DNA of 64,000 nt from Mycobacterium sp. GA-2829 (lineage in GTDB: Bacteria > Actinomycetota > Actinomycetes > Mycobacteriales > Mycobacteriaceae), in assembly GCF_001499965.1 (NCBI RefSeq), contig NZ_LQIT01000016.1, positions 39,777 to 103,776 of the forward strand. Reading direction: 5' to 3'. Numbering within the stretch: the first letter of the stretch is position 1; every line of letters begins with the position of its first letter. Positions 40,167-49,960 of this stretch are shown one piece after another. The notes below the pieces were generated by a model. It did not search any database. It was not told the origin of the DNA and saw only the letters and a list, made by a program, of their open reading frames with translations. The position numbers and the translations under genes are program-made.

Positions 40167-42200
40167 GTGAGCTACACCGCCGCCGACATCACCGAGCTCG
40201 ATGATGTCCAGCACACACGCCTGCGGCCGGCGGTGAACCTGGGGCTGGATGTGCTCAACACCGCGCTGCGCGAGCTGGTGGACAACGCGGTCGAAGAGGT
40301 CGCCGACCCGAGCCACGGCGGTTCCACGGTCACCATCACCCTGCACACCGACGGCTCGGTCAGCGTCGCCGACGACGGCCGCGGCCTGCCCGTCGACTCC
40401 GACCCCGTCAACGGCAAGAACGGCATCGTCAAGACGCTCGGCACCGCGCGGGCGGGCGGCAAGTTCTCCGCACACACCGACGCGACCAGCACGGGCGCCG
40501 GGCTCAACGGCATCGGCGCCGCGGCGGCGGTGTTCATCTCCAAGCGGACCGACGTGACCGTGCACCGGGCCGGCAAGACGTACCTGCAGAGCTTCGGCGG
40601 CGGCTACCCCGGGGTGTTCGACGGTAAGGGTTTCGATCCCGACGCCCCGTTCACCCGCGCCGACACCCAGAAGCTGCGCGGGTCGGGCAACCGCAAGCCC
40701 GATCTGCACGGCACCACCGTCCGCATCCTGTTCGACCCGGCCGTCGTGCCCGACAACAGCATCGACATCAACGAGGTGCTGCTGCGGGCGCACGCCGCGG
40801 CCCGGATGTCGCCGGGTGTGCATCTGACCGTCGTCGACCAAGGGTGGCCGGGCGAGGACGTCCGGCCCGAGCTGACCGAACCGTTCGACGGCCCGTGGGG
40901 CACCGACACCCTGCTCGACCTCATGTGCACCGCGGCGGGCACCCCGGTGCCCGGCGTGCGCGCCGTGGTGGAGGGCCGCGGCGAGTACACCACCGGTCGC
41001 GGCCCCACCCCGTTCCGGTGGTCGTTGACCGCCGGGCCCGCCGAACCCGCCACCGTCGCCGCGTTCTGCAACACCGTGCGCACCCCCGGCGGCGGGTCCC
41101 ACCTGACCGCGGCGGTCAAGGGGCTCTCCGAGGCGCTGGCCGACCGCGCGTCCCGCATGCGCGATCTCGGGCTGGCCAAGGGCGAGGACGGCCCGGAGGC
41201 ACAGGATTTCGCCGCGGTGACCGCACTCGCCGTCGACACCCGCGCCCCCGACGTGTCGTGGGATTCCCAGGCCAAGACCGCCGTCTCGTCACGGTCGCTC
41301 AACGTGGCGATGGCCCCGGATGTGGCTCGCAGCGTGACCATCTGGGCGGCGAACCCCGCCAACGCCGACACGGTCGGCTTGTGGACCAAGCTGGCGTTGG
41401 AGTCGGCCCGGGCGCGGCGCAGCGCCGAGGGCGCGAAAGCGCGGTCCCGCGCGGCGTCGAAGGCCAAGGGTCTGGGCACCAACCTGTCGCTGCCCCCGAA
41501 GCTTTTGCCCAGCCGTGAGACCGGACGCGGGTCCGGGGCCGAACTGTTCCTGTGTGAGGGCGATTCGGCGCTGGGCACCATCAAGGCCGCGCGCGACGCC
41601 ACCTTCCAGGCCGCGTTCCCGCTGAAAGGCAAGCCGCCCAACGTCTATGGGTTCACCGTCAGCAAGGCCAGGGTCAAGGACGAGTTCGACTCGATCGAAC
41701 GCATCCTGGGCTGCGGGGTGCGGGACAACTGCGATCCGGAGTCGTGCCGCTACGACCGGATCCTGTTCGCCTCCGACGCCGACCCCGACGGCGGCAACAT
41801 CAACTCCAGCCTCATCTCGATGTTCCTGGACTTCTACCGGCCACTCGTCAAGGCCGGGATGGTGTACGTGACCCTGCCGCCGCTGTTCGTGGTGAAGAAC
41901 GGTGACGAGCGGATCTACTGTCAGGACGAGTCCGAACGCGACGCGGCCGTCGCGCAGTTGAAGGCGACCTCCAAACGCAAGGTGGAGGTGCAGCGCAACA
42001 AGGGCCTCGGCGAGATGGACGCCGACGACTTCTGGAACACCGTGCTGGATCCGCAGCGGCGCACCGTCATTCGCGTGACCCTCGACGACGGCGACCCGAA
42101 ACTGCACCACACCCTGTTCGGCGGGCCACCGGAGGGCCGGCGTACGTGGATGGCCGATGTCGCCTCCCGCGTCGACACCGCCGCTCTGGACCTGACGTAG
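40167..42200 (+). CDS. Type IIA DNA topoisomerase subunit B (TopoM-like, second GyrB/ParE homologue)
   Basis: A 677-residue GHKL ATPase plus TOPRIM protein. NTALRELVDNAVEEVADP holds the catalytic Glu; DDGRGLPVD and GAGLNGIGAAA bind ATP. The TOPRIM part has LFLCEGDSALGTI and SDADPDGGNIN, where the usual DxDVDGxHI is altered to DADPDGGNI. QRNKGLGEMDADDFWNT is the conserved end. GTG 40167 follows AAAGGA. It forms the ATPase half with the next gene, 9 nt away. Gyrase proper in mycobacteria sits at dnaA-gyrBA, so this is an accessory topoisomerase like TopoM of M. smegmatis. Confidence 0.9.
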   Translation: MSYTAADITELDDVQHTRLRPAVNLGLDVLNTALRELVDNAVEEVADPSHGGSTVTITLHTDGSVSVADDGRGLPVDSDPVNGKNGIVKTLGTARAGGKFSAHTDATSTGAGLNGIGAAAAVFISKRTDVTVHRAGKTYLQSFGGGYPGVFDGKGFDPDAPFTRADTQKLRGSGNRKPDLHGTTVRILFDPAVVPDNSIDINEVLLRAHAAARMSPGVHLTVVDQGWPGEDVRPELTEPFDGPWGTDTLLDLMCTAAGTPVPGVRAVVEGRGEYTTGRGPTPFRWSLTAGPAEPATVAAFCNTVRTPGGGSHLTAAVKGLSEALADRASRMRDLGLAKGEDGPEAQDFAAVTALAVDTRAPDVSWDSQAKTAVSSRSLNVAMAPDVARSVTIWAANPANADTVGLWTKLALESARARRSAEGAKARSRAASKAKGLGTNLSLPPKLLPSRETGRGSGAELFLCEGDSALGTIKAARDATFQAAFPLKGKPPNVYGFTVSKARVKDEFDSIERILGCGVRDNCDPESCRYDRILFASDADPDGGNINSSLISMFLDFYRPLVKAGMVYVTLPPLFVVKNGDERIYCQDESERDAAVAQLKATSKRKVEVQRNKGLGEMDADDFWNTVLDPQRRTVIRVTLDDGDPKLHHTLFGGPPEGRRTWMADVASRVDTAALDLT

Positions 42201-42209
42201 GAGACCGCT

Positions 42210-44348
42210 GTGACCGCCACGCTCGATGTTCCGGAGCAGAACCCCGATCTGGTGCTCGACCAGAGCGCCGACGACTACTGGAACCACTACCAGCTGACCT
42301 TCGCGCTCTACAGCGTCAGCGACCGCGCGATCCCGTCGGCGTTCGACGGGCTCAAACCCGGGCAGCGCCGCCTGCTGTATCAGATGTACGACTCGCGGCT
42401 GTTGCCCGGCAACAAACCGCAGAAGTCCTCGAAGGTCTGTTCCGCCGTCACCGGCAACCTGCATCCGCACGGGGGCGCCTCGATGTACGGCGCGGCGGCA
42501 CTGATGGCCGCCGACTTCCAGCGGGTGAAAGTCATTGACGGACAGGGCGCGTTCCCGCGCATCCAGGGTGACATCCCCGCCGCCGACCGGTACACCGAGA
42601 TGCGGCTGTCGGCACCCGGTGCGGCGCTGACCGCCGAACTCGCCGACCACGCGGTGCCGATGGTCTCGACGTTCGACGGTGAGTGGATCGAGCCGACCGT
42701 CCTGCCCGCCCAGTGGCCGATGCTGCTGTGCAACGGCGCGGTGGGCATCGCCGAAGGCTGGGCCACCAAGGTCCCGGCGCACAACCCGCGCGAGGTGATG
42801 GCCGCCTGCCGCGCGCTGCTGAAGACCCCGAACATGACCGACGACCGATTGGTCAAACTCATCCCCGGCCCCGACTGGGGATCCGGGGCCAGCGTGGTCG
42901 GCACCGCAGGCCTGCGGGAGTACATCACCACGGGCCGTGGCCACTTCACCGTGCGCGGGACGGTGTCCGTCGACGGTAAGAACGTGATCGTCACCGAACT
43001 ACCGCCCGGCGTCGCGAGCAACACTGTGCAGGATCGGATTCGCGCGCTGGTCGAGTCCGGGGAACTGTCGGGTGTGGCGGACATGTCGGATCTGACCGAC
43101 CGGCGCAACGGGCTGCGGATCGTCGTCACCGCGAAACGCGGCCACAGCGCCGAGACCATCCGCGAGCAGCTGCTCGCCCTGACCCCGCTGGAGTCGACGT
43201 TCGCGGCCAGCCTGGTCGCACTCGACGAGGACCGGGTGCCGCGCTGGTGGTCGGTGCGGGAGCTGATCTCGGCGTTCCTGCACCTGCGCGACTCGGTGGT
43301 GCTGCGTCGCAGCGAGTACCGCCTGGAGAAGGTGGCCGCGCGGCGCCATCTGGTGGGGGGCCTGATGACCATCCACCTCGACATCGACGCGGCGGTGGCG
43401 GTCATCCGTGGATCCGACACCGTCGACGACGCTCGCCAGGGCCTGCAGGAGCGGTTCGCGATCGACGCCGAGCAGGCCGACTACGTTCTGGGACTGCAAC
43501 TTCGGCGGCTCACGAAACTCGATGTCATCGAGCTGCAGGCCGAGGCCGAGAAGCTCGATGCCGAGTTCACCGAGCTCACCGAACTGGTGGGCAACCCCGA
43601 TGCGCGCCGGGTGGTGATCGACAAGGAGTTGGCCGAGACCGCGAAACTGTTCAAAGGTCCCGAATTCGACCGCCGCACCGTGCTGGACTTCGACGCGACG
43701 CCGACGGTGTCCGGCTCCGACGAGGACGGCCCCCGTGAGCGCAAGGTCAACACCTCCTGGCGGCTCGACGACCGGGGCGTGTTCTCCGACAGCCACGGCG
43801 ACCTGCTCACCTCCGGACTCGGCTGGGCGGTGTGGACCGACGGCCGCGTCAAGTTCACCACCGGCGGCGGTCTGCCGTACAAGATCCGCGACATCCCGGT
43901 GGCGCCGGACATCACCAAGCTGCTGTGCTCCGGCGTGCTGGCGCCCGGTCACCATCTGGCGCTGGTGACCCGGCGCGGGAAGGTGCTGCGAATCGACCCG
44001 GCGGCGGTGAATCCGCAAGGTGTGGCCGGCAACGGCGTGGCGGGGGTCAAACTGGCCGCCGACGACGATCAGGTCATCGCCGCGCTGCCGCTCACGTGCG
44101 GAAACGGCGAGGCGATCCTGTCGATCTCCAACAGAGGCTGGAAGGTCACCGAAGTCGCCGACATCCCGGTGAAGGGACGAGGGGGCGGCGGTGTCGGATT
44201 CCATCCGTTCGTCAACGGTGAGAGTGCCCTGGTGTCGGCGACGGTCTCGGCGACCGGGTTCGTGCGGGGCACCAGGGCGGTGCGCGCCGAGAAGCGCGCC
44301 AAGGCCTCGATCAAGGGTTCCGGCGGTGACGTGACCCCTGCGGGGTGA
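42210..44348 (+). CDS. Type IIA DNA topoisomerase subunit A (TopoM-like, second GyrA/ParC homologue)
   Basis: A 712-residue DNA-cleaving subunit starting at GTG 42210. SDRAIPSAFDGLKPGQRRLLYQM and GNLHPHGGASMYGA are the GyrA-type core; the catalytic Tyr is residue 128 in AADRYTEMRLS. The coiled-coil gate and a beta-propeller-like C-terminal domain follow, but the gyrase box (QRRGGKG) is not seen. This fits a topo IV-like decatenase or the atypical TopoM enzyme. Forms an operon with subunit B. Confidence 0.9.
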   Translation: MTATLDVPEQNPDLVLDQSADDYWNHYQLTFALYSVSDRAIPSAFDGLKPGQRRLLYQMYDSRLLPGNKPQKSSKVCSAVTGNLHPHGGASMYGAAALMAADFQRVKVIDGQGAFPRIQGDIPAADRYTEMRLSAPGAALTAELADHAVPMVSTFDGEWIEPTVLPAQWPMLLCNGAVGIAEGWATKVPAHNPREVMAACRALLKTPNMTDDRLVKLIPGPDWGSGASVVGTAGLREYITTGRGHFTVRGTVSVDGKNVIVTELPPGVASNTVQDRIRALVESGELSGVADMSDLTDRRNGLRIVVTAKRGHSAETIREQLLALTPLESTFAASLVALDEDRVPRWWSVRELISAFLHLRDSVVLRRSEYRLEKVAARRHLVGGLMTIHLDIDAAVAVIRGSDTVDDARQGLQERFAIDAEQADYVLGLQLRRLTKLDVIELQAEAEKLDAEFTELTELVGNPDARRVVIDKELAETAKLFKGPEFDRRTVLDFDATPTVSGSDEDGPRERKVNTSWRLDDRGVFSDSHGDLLTSGLGWAVWTDGRVKFTTGGGLPYKIRDIPVAPDITKLLCSGVLAPGHHLALVTRRGKVLRIDPAAVNPQGVAGNGVAGVKLAADDDQVIAALPLTCGNGEAILSISNRGWKVTEVADIPVKGRGGGGVGFHPFVNGESALVSATVSATGFVRGTRAVRAEKRAKASIKGSGGDVTPAG

Positions 44349-44410
44349 TCCTCGAGACCACTCCGGCGAGGCATCACCGGTAACAGCAGTCTCATCGTTA
44401 ACATCGGGCC

Positions 44411-45220
44411 GTGCATCGCTCGCCGGACGAACTCGGCTCCCGGCCGTCGCGCCCGGTCACCCGGCGCGACGCGCTGCGCTATGCGGCGGCCGCCTCGGCG
44501 ATGGCCGGGTTGGGAGCGGCCGCAGCAGGCGCGGGCAGTCCGACCGCAGCGGCGGCCGCGCCGATGCTGATCGACTACGCCGCGCACCAGATCCCCGCCG
44601 AGCACATCCGGGCCGCGGGCTACGCCGGCGTGGTGAACTACGTGTCGATGTCACGGCCGGGCACGAACTTCGGCGCCAAGCCGATCACCCGGCCCTACGC
44701 CGAGTCGTTGGTTCGCGCGGGGCTGGTCATCATCAGCAACTATCAGTACGGGAAGCCGGGCGGGAGTGCACCGTCGGACTTCACCCGCGGATTCGCAGGC
44801 GGTGTCGCCGACGCCAAACTCGCCTGGCAGCTGCACACCGCGGCGGGTGGCGGCCGAAGCGCGCCGGTCTACTTCTCGATCGACGAGGACATCAGCCGCC
44901 AAACCTGGGACACGGTGGCGCTGCAATGGTTTCGAGGCATCAACTCGGTGCTCGGCGTACAGCGCACCGGCGTGTACGGCGGTATCGACGTGTGCCATTG
45001 GGCCGCCACTGCCGGGGTGATCGGCAACTCGCGCACGCCCGGAAAGGTGTGGGCGTGGCAGACCAAGGCGTGGTCCGGCAACCGGGTCCACCCCAACGCT
45101 GTGCTGTACCAGCGCATCGTGGCCACCAAGGCGAATCCGGGTCCGCTCGTCGGCGGGTACGAGGTCGACGTCAACGACGCGCTGGCTCAGGACTGCGGCC
45201 AGTGGAATCTGCACCCGTGA
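44411..45220 (+). CDS. Tat-exported DUF1906 (glycoside hydrolase-like) protein
   Basis: A 269-residue protein starting at GTG 44411. A twin-arginine signal (PVTRRDALRYAAAASAMAG) leads into a DUF1906 domain: LIDYAAHQIPAEHIRAAGYAGVVNYVS, IISNYQYGKPGG, and VYFSIDEDIS with the conserved acidic residues of the GH25-like barrel. It resembles M. tuberculosis Rv2525c, a Tat substrate thought to act on the cell wall. Last gene before the low-GC island. Confidence 0.87.
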   Translation: MHRSPDELGSRPSRPVTRRDALRYAAAASAMAGLGAAAAGAGSPTAAAAAPMLIDYAAHQIPAEHIRAAGYAGVVNYVSMSRPGTNFGAKPITRPYAESLVRAGLVIISNYQYGKPGGSAPSDFTRGFAGGVADAKLAWQLHTAAGGGRSAPVYFSIDEDISRQTWDTVALQWFRGINSVLGVQRTGVYGGIDVCHWAATAGVIGNSRTPGKVWAWQTKAWSGNRVHPNAVLYQRIVATKANPGPLVGGYEVDVNDALAQDCGQWNLHP

Positions 45221-45779
45221 CGGTGTTCCCGGCGGCGGCAGCCTGTACGGCCCAGCGATCGGATGGCCTGGGAGAGCGAAGCTCATGTATCTCGTGAGTA
45301 GAAAGGCTGAGGTCACTTCTCGCTTCTCGACAGATGCCGCGTCTCAGCGTCCGCACCAGTACGGTGTTTCGGTGCCGCGATGAGGCAGCGTGCACATTTC
45401 ATGGCGTTGGCTAGCAACCGCTAAGTGGACGAGTTCGTTGCTCGGCAGAGGTCAACTTGCGTCCGTGCGGTTGTTCTAGAGATAACGCCTACTGTTGGAC
45501 TCGCCACAAAGTCCATTACTTCCATTCACTGATGCGAACGAGGCACCACTCCGGACACGACATCAGGTTGCTCATGCCGCGGCACGCAATGAGGATGTCT
45601 CGACCACCTCGCCGCATAGAATTACCGTCTCGAGCACCTTGCGCACCGCTCCCGAATCCCTCGACCACAGAGGCTCCGCCTGTCTGGGCGATGCGCAGAA
45701 AGTCCATGGTTAGTGGCCCCTACGTCTCGATAATCGCAACTTTGTCCAGAGGCGCTTGGCTGACGGTAGCGTCCACCTG
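45221..45779. other. Non-coding left part of a lower-GC island
   Basis: About 560 nt with clearly lower GC than the flanks. Short open frames exist (for example 45457-45780 on the plus strand) but lack ribosome sites and family matches. No tRNA, integrase or attachment repeat is recognised. It may hold the promoter of the large NTPase gene. Confidence 0.5.
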
Positions 45780-48230
45780 ATGAAATGGCGGATTCCAGCA
45801 ACCCGGCCGCGCTGGAATGCGCTCGGCGCCAGCACACTGGCGCTCCTTACCGCAGTTCTCGGCGTGCTAAATGTCGCCTTCGATCCGAAACCGCTTACTC
45901 TAATCGTGAGTTTGGCCAGTCTGATGGCCTTGGTCGCTTTCGGGCTCCTCGTCCATAACTTGTCCGTCGTCATGCGCGAGCGCGCAGGGGAGCAGCAAGC
46001 CGCGGTTATGCGGTTGAGAGCGCGTCCCGATTTAGTCGAGTCAATTGATGTCACCATGTTGGGGGCTGCCGTTGCGCATCAGCCGCGGTTATCGAGCCGA
46101 TACCTCCCGCGAACTGTCGACGCCGAACTCGATTCCGCCTTGGGGCAGTCTTTTCGAAGTAGAGACCGATGGCTGCTAACCCTCAACGGGTCCTCCCGGG
46201 TAGGTAAGACACGCACGCTGTATGAGGCCTTGGCACGCTATTCACGGCATCACGACCCAATCACTATCGTTGCGCCCCGCAATGCCTCAAGCCTCATGTC
46301 GCTGCTCGATCCCAGTAGACCATCACCCAAAATCAGCGGATCCGCAGTACTTTGGCTCGACGCAATCGAACCTTTCATCGACGGTCAGGTTGTCCTGGAA
46401 GACCTTCAGCAGTGGGTCGCGATTGCGCCTCGGAGAAGGGCCGTCGCAGCGACAATGGGGGGCCGAACCGCCGCTAATCTGCAGGAGCTCCAACGGCTAT
46501 CGTCCGTCATGCAAACGGTAAGGCTTGAGCCAACGACGGCGGACGAGTTGCAGCCGTTGAAGAAACAGCTCAACGGCCACGAGTTCGCCGCCGCGACGGC
46601 ACACGGTTTGGCGGCTCATCTGACAGCTGCGCCGCTGTTCATCGAGAAGTTGCGCGCGCGTACCCATCCCGGCGACGCCCAGCCATGTGACGAAGGAGGC
46701 GCCGTTATTCAGGCCGTTATGGATTGGATGCGTTGTGGGCGGGGCGACGCTATTGAGAGGGATGTCCTTCGGTTGCTTTGGGCTTACTACCTCCCGCAGC
46801 GCACGGCTCCGACGGACGAGTGCTTTGAGGCCGGTCTTGAATGGGCGCTTCGGCCCGTCATAGGAACCGCATCTCTGCTCCGCGTGGTATCCGATACACA
46901 CTACGAGATTCAACAGGACGTCTGCTCACTGGCTCTATCTGGGCACGACGCCGAGCTCCCACCCCCGCGGGAAGCCGCCTGGATCGCTGCGCTAGACGCG
47001 CTGCCTGACACCGAACGAATCTCGGTGGCCAATGCGGCTATGGGATATGAGAACTGGGACACTGCTGGCCGCGCGATAGAAGGCGCCGTCGAGCCCGCGG
47101 ACATGGTGGCCAAGGTCTGGCTCACTTTGGGCCAACGAAGGCTCAACGATGGTCAGCCTGAGCAAGCCCGAATCGCGTTCCAACAAGCGTTGGCCGCAGC
47201 CGCCCACGAAACGCACCAATCGATGCAGAGGATTGCCGCAGCCGCCGCCTTCGGACGAGCTACCTCGCTTCTTGTGACGGGCTCGGAACACGTCGGTGAA
47301 GCCACCCGCGACTTGCAACAGGTCTACGACGCCTACCACGGTTCTGACGACCCTTTCACGAAGACGGCCGGACTAACCGCGCTACTGCTACAAGCTCAGA
47401 CGATCAGCGGCCTCGGCGCCAACCATATCGCCGCGCCGACCAGACCTCTTGTGCCAATAAACCCGAGCCCGAGAGAAGAGTCATCCGCCGCGCAGGCGGT
47501 CGATCTACTGACCAAGTTGCTGGCCGAGCTGCGGACCACATCCCGTTCTCCAGCGCTACAACGACGTGTCCACGCAACGGCGCTGTGGTATCGCGCGATC
47601 TTGGCGCAAGTGGTCAAAGCACCGCTTATTGGGAGACCGGCACTGCGATCGGCGGCGCCCGTGGCGGATTTACGTCGCATAATCGACGCCTTCTCGAGCG
47701 ATTCTGACCCCGCTATCAGGACCTTGGTGCTCGAGACCACTATGTGGCTGGGTCGACTCTATTCCACGGAGGACGTGTACGCCGTCTGCGTCGGCGACGA
47801 CAAGGATGCGCAAGCTGCCGCACGTGCGGTCCAGCTCGCCGCCTTGCGGGAGGTCGACCGGCGCCTCCTACTTCCGTCAACGATGTCCGAGTACCAGTTC
47901 GCGCAGACGCTAATGACCAAAACCCGGTTGCTGGGCTCCTTGGGCACAAATAAGGAAATATTGGATACAGAGATCAGCCGCATTACGCGCGATTTCGGCG
48001 ACAGCGAGAATGTCCTGGTGCAGAATGCGGTGGCAGTCTGCCGTCTACTCGGCGCCGCGGCCGCCCGGAAGGCCGGGTTCGCGAACGACGCTATCAAACA
48101 GTATCGGAGTATAGCCCGAGCCTACGGTGGTAGCTCGGACGACGGACTGCGCAGTAAGGTATGCACCGCAGAAGCCGCAATTTCTGAATTGGTCGCAAGC
48201 AGTGATCATCCAACTTGTCCTCAACCATGA
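45780..48230 (+). CDS. Membrane-anchored STAND-like P-loop NTPase with helical-repeat C-terminus
   Basis: An 816-residue protein of unknown function. Residues about 14-35 and 38-60 form two membrane segments, placing the rest in the cytosol. The Walker A site is GSSRVGKT at 137-144 (Lys143) and the Walker B strand is VLWLDAIE with Asp194. A helical domain follows, and from about residue 420 there are TPR-like helix pairs (AKVWLTLGQRRLNDGQPEQA, ARIAFQQALAAAAHE). This order (membrane anchor, NTPase, helical repeats) is that of STAND signalling ATPases; similar TPR-NTPases occur in Streptomyces. ATG 45780 is used; TTG 45756 is possible. Codon usage is less GC-rich than neighbours, which suggests acquisition by transfer. 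A defence or stress-signalling role is only a guess. Confidence 0.75.
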   Translation: MKWRIPATRPRWNALGASTLALLTAVLGVLNVAFDPKPLTLIVSLASLMALVAFGLLVHNLSVVMRERAGEQQAAVMRLRARPDLVESIDVTMLGAAVAHQPRLSSRYLPRTVDAELDSALGQSFRSRDRWLLTLNGSSRVGKTRTLYEALARYSRHHDPITIVAPRNASSLMSLLDPSRPSPKISGSAVLWLDAIEPFIDGQVVLEDLQQWVAIAPRRRAVAATMGGRTAANLQELQRLSSVMQTVRLEPTTADELQPLKKQLNGHEFAAATAHGLAAHLTAAPLFIEKLRARTHPGDAQPCDEGGAVIQAVMDWMRCGRGDAIERDVLRLLWAYYLPQRTAPTDECFEAGLEWALRPVIGTASLLRVVSDTHYEIQQDVCSLALSGHDAELPPPREAAWIAALDALPDTERISVANAAMGYENWDTAGRAIEGAVEPADMVAKVWLTLGQRRLNDGQPEQARIAFQQALAAAAHETHQSMQRIAAAAAFGRATSLLVTGSEHVGEATRDLQQVYDAYHGSDDPFTKTAGLTALLLQAQTISGLGANHIAAPTRPLVPINPSPREESSAAQAVDLLTKLLAELRTTSRSPALQRRVHATALWYRAILAQVVKAPLIGRPALRSAAPVADLRRIIDAFSSDSDPAIRTLVLETTMWLGRLYSTEDVYAVCVGDDKDAQAAARAVQLAALREVDRRLLLPSTMSEYQFAQTLMTKTRLLGSLGTNKEILDTEISRITRDFGDSENVLVQNAVAVCRLLGAAAARKAGFANDAIKQYRSIARAYGGSSDDGLRSKVCTAEAAISELVASSDHPTCPQP

Positions 48231-48489
48231 TGCATGTTGCGGAACTACGCCAGCGCGTGTCCTGCGGACGACGCTGCCGACGCCGAAATCTCCTACTCCC
48301 TGACAACGATCTGTTTCGAGGGTGTTGGTGTTGATCGCAGGCTCTTGCCCCTAGCGCAACTGCGTCGGCAGAGTGTCGATGGGCTAGGAGATGATGCGTT
48401 GAACCTCACTTAGAACCGACCGCGTCACTGGCGAAGTCAGGCGTCACGCCGACAGTACATGGAGCGTTTATACGTCTGGGGAGACAGTC

Positions 48490-48915
48490 ACAGCTGGGCG
48501 GTCCCGGCCGCGGTGGCCGGTTCGGCCGCCGTCGCGCTGGGGTGGGCCGAGCTCACCGCGACCGTACTTCTACGCCAACCTCGCCGAGCGCTTTCCGCCG
48601 ACCGTGACCGTTCTGGCCCAGGCGACGCTGTTCACGCTGTGGGCCGCCGCGCGCAGCGCCGCCGCCACGATCGACCGGATCGTGTTGCTGTTCGCCTTCG
48701 CCTGCGCACTCGGCGTGCTGCGGACGGTTGCCGGAAATCTGTGGAGCGCCATTGGTTTTCACTGGGCGTTCCAGGTGGCCGCGCAGTTCCTCAGTCCGAG
48801 TTGGGACGCCGTCGCGCTCGCCGCCCCGGACCTCGCCCTCGGGGTGGCGATCAGCCTCATGCCCTTCGCGGCGACGCTGCCGGTCGCGGCGCTGATCGCC
48901 CGTCGTCGCGCTTGA
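48490..48915 (+). pseudogene. Truncated CPBP (Abi) intramembrane protease
   Basis: From about 48568 the frame reads FYANLAERFPPTVTVLAQAT and later AGNLWSAIGFHWAFQVAAQF, the last two motifs of CPBP-family membrane proteases, ending in IARRRA at 48915. The first motif (EExxxR) is missing. Upstream, another frame gives a membrane-like VPAAVAGSAAVALGWAEL, so the gene appears broken by deletion and frame change. The 48231-48489 stretch before it shows no gene. Decay next to the island suggests that the insertion damaged it. Confidence 0.6.
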
Positions 48916-48960
48916 CATTCCCAGGGATGGGCGCCCGTCCCGGTGGGTATCCCGTGCCCC

Positions 48961-49932
48961 ATGGCAGACAAGAAACCCCGCGACGACAACTCCGACGACT
49001 GCGCCCCGGTCGTCATCTTCGCACCATTGCCGGTGCTGACCGTGACGATCGAGGACCGTTCCGGGGCGGCCGACATCCACGTCCACGCCGGCGGCCAGGG
49101 CGTGTGGCAGTCACGGATGATGAGTTCACTCGGCGTGCCGGTCGTCCTGTGTGCGGCGCTCGGCGGGGAGACCGGCGATGTCCTCGGGAATCTGTTGCCC
49201 GTCAATGACGTCACCGTCCGGGCCGTCCCGGTCAGCGCCCGCAACGGCTCGTACGTCCACGACCGCCGCACGGGCAAGCGGGAGATCATCGCCGAGGCCG
49301 ACGGCACCCCGCTGGACCGCCACGAGCTCGACTCCCTCTACGAGATGACCCTCACCGAGGGGCTGACCCACGGCCGGGTGCTGCTGTCCGGACCGCAGGA
49401 GGACAACGTCGTGCCCGCGGACCTCTACCGTCGGCTGTCCACCGACCTGGGCGCCAACGGCTGCCAGGTCGCCGCCGACCTCTCCGGTGATCGGCTCGAG
49501 GCGGTCCTCGCAGGCAAGCCGGCCCTGATCAAGGTCAGCCACGAAGAGCTGCTCGACGACGGCCGCGCGAAGTCCGAGGACGCGAAGGACCTCGTCGCGG
49601 CCATGCACTCGATGCGCGACGAGGGTGCGGGCACGATCGTGGTCTCGCGGTCCGGATCGGCGCCGGCGCTCGCCCTGCTCGACGACGATGACGACGAGGA
49701 CGTCCTCGAGATCGCCATGCCGTCGCTCGAACCGGCCGATTCGGCGGGCGCCGGCGATTCGATGACCGCAGGCATCTTCTCCGCACTGGCGCTCGGGCGC
49801 CCGCTGCGCCGCGCGTTGCAGGTCGGTGCGGCCTGCGGGGCGCTCAACGTGGTGCGCCACGGGCTGGGCACCGGTGGCGCACGGGCGGTCGAGACACTCG
49901 CCGAACGGGTGGAGCTGCGCCCATGGAAATGA
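48961..49932 (+). CDS. PfkB family carbohydrate kinase
   Basis: A 323-residue ribokinase-like kinase. GGQGVWQSRMMSSLGVPVVLCAALGGETG is the substrate-binding region and EPADSAGAGDSMTAGIFSAL is the PfkB signature with the catalytic Asp. The N-terminal layout resembles 1-phosphofructokinase/LacC members. A run DDDDDED near residue 245 is unusual. The SurE gene follows 28 nt downstream. The sugar substrate is unknown. Confidence 0.88.
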   Translation: MADKKPRDDNSDDCAPVVIFAPLPVLTVTIEDRSGAADIHVHAGGQGVWQSRMMSSLGVPVVLCAALGGETGDVLGNLLPVNDVTVRAVPVSARNGSYVHDRRTGKREIIAEADGTPLDRHELDSLYEMTLTEGLTHGRVLLSGPQEDNVVPADLYRRLSTDLGANGCQVAADLSGDRLEAVLAGKPALIKVSHEELLDDGRAKSEDAKDLVAAMHSMRDEGAGTIVVSRSGSAPALALLDDDDDEDVLEIAMPSLEPADSAGAGDSMTAGIFSALALGRPLRRALQVGAACGALNVVRHGLGTGGARAVETLAERVELRPWK

Positions 49933-49960
49933 CGCTCATCGAGACGGAGGAGGTCGGCGC

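Noticed and set aside
45457..45780. Short plus-strand frame (107 codons) at the start of the low-GC island
   Set aside because: No ribosome site, no recognisable motif; treated as non-coding.
48459..49208. A 249-codon frame across the CPBP remnant and the start of the PfkB gene
   Set aside because: Runs in the wrong frame through both; the CPBP motifs and PfkB motifs are in other frames.
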